A stretch of 64,000 nt of DNA from assembly GCA_945897955.1 (NCBI GenBank), contig CAMDGQ010000006.1, positions 1-64,000 of the forward strand, read 5' to 3'. Every line of letters starts with the position of its first letter. The first letter of the stretch is position 1. Source of the DNA: Tepidiphilus sp. J10 (lineage in GTDB: Bacteria > Pseudomonadota > Gammaproteobacteria > Burkholderiales > Thiobacillaceae). Both the position numbers and the translations under genes were made by a program. Of this stretch, positions 59,546 to 64,000 are shown one piece after another. A model generated the notes under the pieces. The model searched no databases, was not told the DNA's origin, and worked only from the letters and a program-made list of their open reading frames with translations.

Positions 59546-60472
59546 TCAAAGTTGACGTTGAGGTCGCTTGAACACTTCATTCACATGCCACGCCAGAAAA
59601 TCCCCCGCCGGCAGGTATTCGCGGCTTTGGGGTTTGATGAGCGGATTGCCATGCTGCGCCAGCAAGGTGTTCTTGGTGGCTTCGCCGCCCGCTACCTGCT
59701 GGCTGAACACCAGCGTGAAGCTGTCGGGCAGGATGGTGAAAGCGCCCAGGTCGAAAATCTTGTGATGTAACGAACACAAAGCCAGCCCGTTGCTTTCGAC
59801 ATCCGGGCCGCCGGCCTGGAACCATTTGATATGGGCGGCTTCCAGGCCGATGGTTTGTTGACCCAGGCGCAAGTCGAAGCCGCAGACGCAGCAGCGATAT
59901 TCGTAGGCACGCAAGACACGTTCGCGAAATCCGGGATCGCGGTTGCGCGGGCGGTATTCGGCGGCTTCCGATCTGGCGTGTCTGGCATCAAGCAGCGTCA
60001 GGCCGACTGCGGCCAGAATGTCGGCATGCAGGGTCTCCGGGAAGTGGGCGTTCAAAAGGCGTCGCGCCACTTCCTGCAGCAGTTCGGTTTCGTGCTGCAA
60101 TGCGCTTTGCACTGAGGGGGCGAAGCCGGCCGCGATGTGGTTTTGCCGCAGTTCCGTGAGGCTGGGCGTGGCGCCGGGCGGGCGTTCGAGGATATTTGCG
60201 GGGCCGCTCAGTTGCCATAGACCGCCACCGCCATCCGTTGCCAGATGCCAGAACGGAAAGTGGCGATTTTTGCCGGCGCCGGTTGGTCCGAATTCGTCGA
60301 TCAGAGTTTTCAGGGGCGCGTCGATCTGGCTGAACTCGACCACCGGGACTTCGCCGCGCTGGAGGCGGCCCAGAGCAAGCAGGATAAGCAGCGGTTTGTG
60401 CGGGGCGCGTTTGTCTCCCTGCTGCCAGACACGAATGCGGTCGAATATCTGGAGAACCTGGGTTCGTGTCAT
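59546..60472 (-). CDS. HNH endonuclease resembling phosphorothioate-DNA-dependent McrA enzymes
   Basis: The 308-residue protein begins IRVWQQGDKRAPHKPLLILL, the start of an N-terminal domain found in McrA-type restriction enzymes that bind sulfur-modified (phosphorothioate) DNA. It ends with an HNH nuclease (YEYRCCVCGFDLRLGQQTIG, LEAAHIKWFQAGGPDVESNG, LALCSLHHKIFD). Such enzymes attack phosphorothioated DNA from other sources. The reading domain assignment is by pattern only. No dnd sulfur-modification gene is in the window, as expected for a type IV system. It lies 166 nt after the VWA gene. Confidence 0.78.
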   Translation of the reverse strand: MTRTQVLQIFDRIRVWQQGDKRAPHKPLLILLALGRLQRGEVPVVEFSQIDAPLKTLIDEFGPTGAGKNRHFPFWHLATDGGGGLWQLSGPANILERPPGATPSLTELRQNHIAAGFAPSVQSALQHETELLQEVARRLLNAHFPETLHADILAAVGLTLLDARHARSEAAEYRPRNRDPGFRERVLRAYEYRCCVCGFDLRLGQQTIGLEAAHIKWFQAGGPDVESNGLALCSLHHKIFDLGAFTILPDSFTLVFSQQVAGGEATKNTLLAQHGNPLIKPQSREYLPAGDFLAWHVNEVFKRPQRQL

Positions 60473-60638
60473 CGGCGGCCCATTGCATTCTTGATTTGTT
60501 GATGTTCGATCAGTCCACCAGGCTGCTGCTTTCCGATAAGCACGGACTCATTCCTTTGCGGTGAATCGGCAACTGTGTTGTTGCCTTTGGGCCTGATCAT
60601 TCTCCCACCCGGGCTGAAGTGGGTATATATGGCGAAAG

Positions 60639-62024
60639 TTATAGAGATTCCGGCTTGTTCTCGTCCCGCCCATCCCGAAACTGCGTCCTGCCCTGTGCCG
60701 ATTTGCGACGCAGGAAGGCGGGCGCTTCGGCTTCTCTCAGCATGGCCAACGGCTCTTCCTTTGCCGCCAGCCGGGTGTTCATGCGGCGCGAGGAGTAGCG
60801 CGCTTCCTTGGCGAAGTGGGCCTGGTCTTTCTGCCGGGCCAGTTCTGCCATGCTGGCCAGCACTTCCTGCACCCAGGGGTTGTCGGCGAAGCGCTGTTTT
60901 GCTTCCGCCAGCAGGCGGTCGATGCCGGCCCAGTCGCCTTTTTGCGCGGCGGTGCGGGCTTTTTCGAGCAGCTTGCCGGCTTCGAGTTCGTTGAATCGTT
61001 GCAGCACCAGTGCATCCGGCAAGAGGGCTTCCCACGCTTGGGCGGGCAAGGCCGGCAGCTTGAGCTGGGCGGGCGGGAATACGATGAGTTGGCCTTCGAG
61101 GCCGGTGGCGTTGATTTCCAACTGGAGCAGCGGGGTCGGGGTGTCGCCGTTTTGTGGCGGCGGTACGTCCAGTTCGAGCATGGCCCAGGCTTCGGCGCCC
61201 CAGGCGAGGTCGGGCAGGCGAATCACCGGGAAGCTGCGTTGCTCTTCGACGACGTAGTCGTTGAGCAGCCGGACTTTGATGCCTTCCGGCGCGCCCAGGG
61301 TGAGGCGCAGTTTGCCGGCATAGAGGTTGGCGATGAGGTCGAATTCTTCGGCGAAGGGTTCGAACAGGTCTTGCGCGGTGGCGCCGTAGTAGTGGTTGCC
61401 CTGACCGGACTTGGCCATGGCGACCATGAGGTCTTCGTTGAAGTCGCGCCCGAGGCCGTAGGTGGAGGTGGTGACGCCTCGATCGGCGAACTGGCCGCAT
61501 TGCAGGGTGATCCGGTCGGTTTCGGTCAGGCCTTCGTTGGCGTTGCCATCGGAGAGCAGGATGACGCGCGACAGGCCGGCCTGCTGGATATGTTCCAGCA
61601 GTGCCTGGCCGCCGGCCTCCCAGCCGCCGTGCAGATTGGTGCAGCCGCCTTCCTGGATGCCTTTCAGCGCCATGTGCAGGATTTTGCGGTCGCCGACCGG
61701 CTGGGCCGGGACGAGGACATCGACGCGGTTGTCGAACTGGACCAGGCTGGCGCGGTCGTCGGGTTTGAGCTGATCGATGATGTGGCGGGCGCAGCGTCTG
61801 GCTTCATGCAGTGGTTCGCCGGACATGGAACCGGAACGGTCGATGACCAGGGCGAGGTGGTAAGGCGGGCGCGGTTTGATCGAGGCGGGATCGGCGTCCG
61901 GCGCCTGGATGCGGACCAGTACCTGTACACGTTGCGCGTGGCCGGCGATGAGGGCCGATTTGAGCGGTGTGAGGATGATCTGCGGCGCGGTGTTGCCAGT
62001 GGCGGTGTTGTGGGTTTGGGTCAT
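60639..62024 (-). CDS. VWA-domain protein
   Basis: The 461-residue protein has a von Willebrand factor A domain (about 55-230) with an intact MIDAS site: Asp62-x-Ser-x-Ser in LVIDRSGSMSGEP, and further ligands in GGCTNLHGG and LSDGNANEGL. The C-terminal half has a beta domain and a helical end. There is no signal peptide, so it acts in the cytoplasm. The ATG at 62024 has AGGAGG six bases upstream; the frame continues to 62063. It is divergent from a WYL regulator, often paired with VWA or MoxR-type proteins. Confidence 0.88.
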   Translation of the reverse strand: MTQTHNTATGNTAPQIILTPLKSALIAGHAQRVQVLVRIQAPDADPASIKPRPPYHLALVIDRSGSMSGEPLHEARRCARHIIDQLKPDDRASLVQFDNRVDVLVPAQPVGDRKILHMALKGIQEGGCTNLHGGWEAGGQALLEHIQQAGLSRVILLSDGNANEGLTETDRITLQCGQFADRGVTTSTYGLGRDFNEDLMVAMAKSGQGNHYYGATAQDLFEPFAEEFDLIANLYAGKLRLTLGAPEGIKVRLLNDYVVEEQRSFPVIRLPDLAWGAEAWAMLELDVPPPQNGDTPTPLLQLEINATGLEGQLIVFPPAQLKLPALPAQAWEALLPDALVLQRFNELEAGKLLEKARTAAQKGDWAGIDRLLAEAKQRFADNPWVQEVLASMAELARQKDQAHFAKEARYSSRRMNTRLAAKEEPLAMLREAEAPAFLRRKSAQGRTQFRDGRDENKPESL

Positions 62025-62081
62025 GTTGGCCTCCTGTGTGGCGACTGGCTTGATTGCCAGCACGTGAAGGCAGACTAATCC

Positions 62082-62094
62082 GCGAGAGTCTCGC
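62082..62094. promoter_or_regulatory. Palindrome in the VWA-WYL intergenic region
   Basis: GCGAGA-G-TCTCGC is a perfect palindrome with one central base, 58 nt upstream of the VWA start. Together with the second palindrome at 62130 it marks a candidate control region for the divergent genes. Confidence 0.4.
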
Positions 62095-62129
62095 CAGATG
62101 AGTCATGCACCACGCAGGTTTTGCAATTA

Positions 62130-62145
62130 CGGAAATAATTTTCCG
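62130..62145. promoter_or_regulatory. Candidate WYL-regulator operator
   Basis: CGGAAA-TAAT-TTTCCG is a perfect 16-nt palindrome about 105 nt from the VWA start and 97 nt from the WYL start. Its AT-rich centre lies in an AT-rich stretch (TTGCAATTACGG), so promoter elements could overlap it. Confidence 0.45.
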
Positions 62146-62241
62146 ATGCGGCTATCGGGTTGATTCCTGCCCGGGGTCTCATGGGACGATACCGAGGCCT
62201 GTTCAGTGCGTTGTGCAGGCCTATCCAGCCAGGGGGGTGTG

Positions 62242-63219
62242 ATGAATCAGACCGAGCGCTTCTACAAGATCGACCAGATGATTTCGGACGGCAAGCTGGT
62301 CACCTTCCAGCAGTTGCTGGAGGTGCTGGGAATCTCCCGGGCTACGCTGCGGCGGGATCTGGAGTACATGCGCAACCGGTTGAACGCGCCGATCGTGTTC
62401 GATCGCTTTGCCGGCGGTTATTGCTTTGATTCGGCTCGGCCGCAGATTGGCGGGCAGTACGAGTTGCCGGGGTTGTGGTTTTCTTCGGCGGAAATCCATG
62501 CGCTGTTGACCATGCAGCATCTGCTGGCGAATCTGGACCCGGGCGGCATTCTGACGCCACATATCCAGCCCTTGATGGCACGGCTCAACGCCCTGCTCGG
62601 CACCGCCGAGAACACGGCGGAGGAGATTCGCCGTCGCGTGCTGGTGATTGGCGTCGGGCAGCGTCAACTCATGCTGGATCACTTCGAGCGCGTGGGGTCG
62701 GCGCTGTTGCGCCGCAAGCAGTTGCACATTACCTATTTGTCCAAGAGCAAGGCTGAACTCACCGATCGGGAGGTGTCGCCGCAGCGGCTGGTGCATTACC
62801 GCGAGAACTGGTATCTGGACGCCTGGTGCCATATGCGCAACGAGTTGAGAAATTTCGCGGTGGATTCGATCCGACGCGTGGAGGTGCTGGAGAAACCCGC
62901 CCGCGAAGTTTCCCAACGCAGCATCAATGCGGCGCTCGGGCCGGGCTACGGCATCTTCGCGGGCGTCCGGGTGCAGACTGCCAGTCTGGCTTTCACGCCT
63001 TTGCGCGCACGCTGGGTGGCATCGGAGTTGTGGCATCCGAAACAGAAGGGCCGCTTTGATGCGGATGGCCGCTACATCCTGGAACTCCCGTATGCCGATC
63101 ATCGCGAGTTGATCATGGATATCCTGAAGTACGGCGCGGATGTGGAGGTGCTGGGGCCGGAAAGCCTGCGGCAACTGGTGCGGGAGGAGCACGCGCGGGC
63201 GGCCAGCCGGTATTCCTGA
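62242..63219 (+). CDS. WYL-domain transcriptional regulator
   Basis: The 325-residue protein has an N-terminal winged helix-turn-helix (about 1-60, FQQLLEVLGISRATLRRDLE) and a central WYL domain (about 150-225, RKQLHITYLSKSKAELTDRE, VHYRENWYLDAWCHMRNELR, with the conserved W-Y core). A C-terminal WCX domain (about 235-320) follows. WYL regulators bind nucleic-acid or nucleotide ligands and often control defence and DNA-repair genes. The ATG at 62242 follows a G-rich ribosome-binding stretch. It probably regulates the divergent VWA gene. Confidence 0.92.
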   Translation: MNQTERFYKIDQMISDGKLVTFQQLLEVLGISRATLRRDLEYMRNRLNAPIVFDRFAGGYCFDSARPQIGGQYELPGLWFSSAEIHALLTMQHLLANLDPGGILTPHIQPLMARLNALLGTAENTAEEIRRRVLVIGVGQRQLMLDHFERVGSALLRRKQLHITYLSKSKAELTDREVSPQRLVHYRENWYLDAWCHMRNELRNFAVDSIRRVEVLEKPAREVSQRSINAALGPGYGIFAGVRVQTASLAFTPLRARWVASELWHPKQKGRFDADGRYILELPYADHRELIMDILKYGADVEVLGPESLRQLVREEHARAASRYS

Positions 63220-63263
63220 AACATCGGCTATGCGTAAATTGGCGAGCTGTCGGTGTGCTTTGC

Positions 63264-63281
63264 GCCCGAGGACGCTCGGGC
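63264..63281. terminator. Hairpin between WYL gene and tRNA
   Basis: GCCCGAG-GACG-CTCGGGC is a perfect 7-bp stem between the WYL gene and the convergent tRNA gene. Only a weak T-containing tail follows on the plus strand, so it may end one or both transcripts. Confidence 0.45.
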
Positions 63282-63336
63282 CTTGCTTCGATCATCACCC
63301 GGCCGCGCGCCGGGTTGATTGCGCAACTGCTTGATC

Positions 63337-63413
63337 TGGTGCGGTCGGCGGGACTCGAACCCACGACCCTCGGCTTCGGAGGCCGATACTCTATCCATCT
63401 GAGCTACGACCGC
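63337..63413 (-). tRNA. tRNA-Arg (anticodon CCG)
   Basis: Read on the minus strand, the 77-nt gene starts GCGGTCG and ends CGACCGC-A-CCA, with the CCA encoded. The D-arm is GCTC...GAGT, the anticodon stem TCGGC/GCCGA holds the loop CTCCGAA with anticodon CCG (reading CGG), and the T-arm contains GTTCGAGTC. All four stems pair well. Confidence 0.96.
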
Positions 63414-63541
63414 ATTGTGTAGATGCCTGTTAAGCAACAAAGCATCAAGGTTCCTGCCTGAATCAACCACTGTTTCCGTGATCTTGCCATTCGTACCGGG
63501 AAACAAGGGCTGAAACGGCGCGCAGGATAGCACAGAGGCGT

Positions 63542-63569
63542 TTGGCCGGCTGCACAAAACCCTTATAAT
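63542..63569 (+). promoter_or_regulatory. Sigma-70-type promoter of the cytochrome gene
   Basis: TTGGCC at 63542-63547 and a perfect TATAAT at 63564-63569 are separated by 16 nt and lie about 37 nt before the cytochrome start codon. The -35 hexamer is only partly matched. Confidence 0.55.
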
Positions 63570-63605
63570 CGTGCGGTTCTCAAAACCTAGATTAGGGTCT
63601 GCGCC

Positions 63606-64000
63606 ATGTCCGATCATCATCAAATGACAAAAACGACACCAAAGGATTTTCTTGTCGCCACCCTGGGCGGCCTGTTTGCACCGGGCCTGACGATCTTCAT
63701 GATCGTCATGCTGTTTCTCGGCGTGCAGCACAACATGGGACAGGCTGATCCCGCTCCGGTTGCAGATAAGGCGGTGCGCGAACGCATTCAGTCGTTTGGT
63801 CACTCGCTTGCGGTCGATCCCAATGTTCCCAAAGTCGAATTGACCGGCGAGCAGGTTTACAACGAGGTCTGCGCCGGTTGCCATGCTTCCGGCGCGCTGG
63901 GTTCACCCAAGTTCAAGGAAAAAGCCGACTGGGGCAAGCGCATTGCACTGAGCTATCCCACCTTGCTCGACCATGCGCTGAAGGGCTTCAACAAGATGCC
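63606..64000 (+). CDS. Cytochrome c5-like membrane-anchored c-type cytochrome, partial
   Basis: The frame is cut by the right edge of the window. It encodes a cytoplasmic start (MSDHHQMTKTTPKDFLVATL), one transmembrane helix (about 20-40, GLFAPGLTIFMIVMLFLGV) and a periplasmic part with the heme-binding CAGCH motif near residue 93. The following region (ALGSPKFKEKADWGKRI) resembles cytochrome c5 proteins, with a second heme or tail possible beyond the edge. These carry electrons in the periplasm, often to terminal oxidases. Confidence 0.88.
   Translation, partial: MSDHHQMTKTTPKDFLVATLGGLFAPGLTIFMIVMLFLGVQHNMGQADPAPVADKAVRERIQSFGHSLAVDPNVPKVELTGEQVYNEVCAGCHASGALGSPKFKEKADWGKRIALSYPTLLDHALKGFNKM

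Overview
The window looks like chromosomal DNA of a Betaproteobacterium; family and genus cannot be fixed by eye. The evidence is the ndk-rlmN-pilW-rodZ-ispG-hisS-yfgM-bamB block, a UbiH-type ubiquinone hydroxylase, FlgJ with a muramidase domain, a cytochrome c5-like protein, high GC and dense minus/plus operons with 1-4 nt overlaps. No insertion sequence, prophage, rRNA or CRISPR array was seen.

Layout. 1-9 kb (minus strand): housekeeping block from ndk to bamB, then a UbiH-like gene where der is often found. 9-15 kb: SPOR protein, tilS-accA, slyD and a Bcp-like peroxiredoxin, divergent from a ribosomal-oxygenase (RoxA/YcfD) gene. 14.5-20.6 kb: gltD-gltB (glutamate synthase), ending at a bidirectional terminator. 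20.8-21.8 kb: a small PIN toxin/RHH antitoxin module with a palindromic operator. 22.2-24.3 kb: a three-gene RiPP cluster of the HvfA/B/C (bufferin-like) type, made of a secreted precursor with eight EGKCG motifs, a DUF692/MNIO enzyme and a DUF2063 partner. It is followed by hsp20 and argB, a STAS protein, hslV without hslU, and a MalY/PatB-type lyase.

29.2-38.7 kb is the flagellar rod-hook operon flgBCDEFGHIJKL, preceded by an excellent sigma-54 promoter match almost touching the flgB start codon. Just after flgL, 36 bp of the flgL 3' end are exactly duplicated around a long perfect palindrome. 39-53.5 kb is signal transduction: a formylglycine-enzyme-like protein, a REC-AraC regulator overlapping a 7TMR-DISM histidine kinase, and a STAS antagonist. 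These are followed by a tightly packed set of TonB-dependent receptor, YfiR-like periplasmic protein, CHASE8-like hybrid kinase, FIST sensor protein and GAF/PAS hybrid kinase. The middle of that set resembles a YfiBNR system whose diguanylate cyclase output has been replaced by a phosphorelay.

53.5-64 kb is mixed: a YecA/SEC-C protein, a DnaQ-Cho fusion nuclease, SRAP/YedK, HU, TerC, two consecutive HNH endonucleases (one resembling phosphorothioate-DNA-dependent McrA enzymes), a VWA protein divergent from a WYL regulator with palindromes between them, tRNA-Arg(CCG), and the start of a membrane-anchored c-type cytochrome cut by the window edge. The genes most worth following up are the HvfABC cluster, the YfiR/CHASE8 kinase module, and the flgL-tail duplication around the palindrome.
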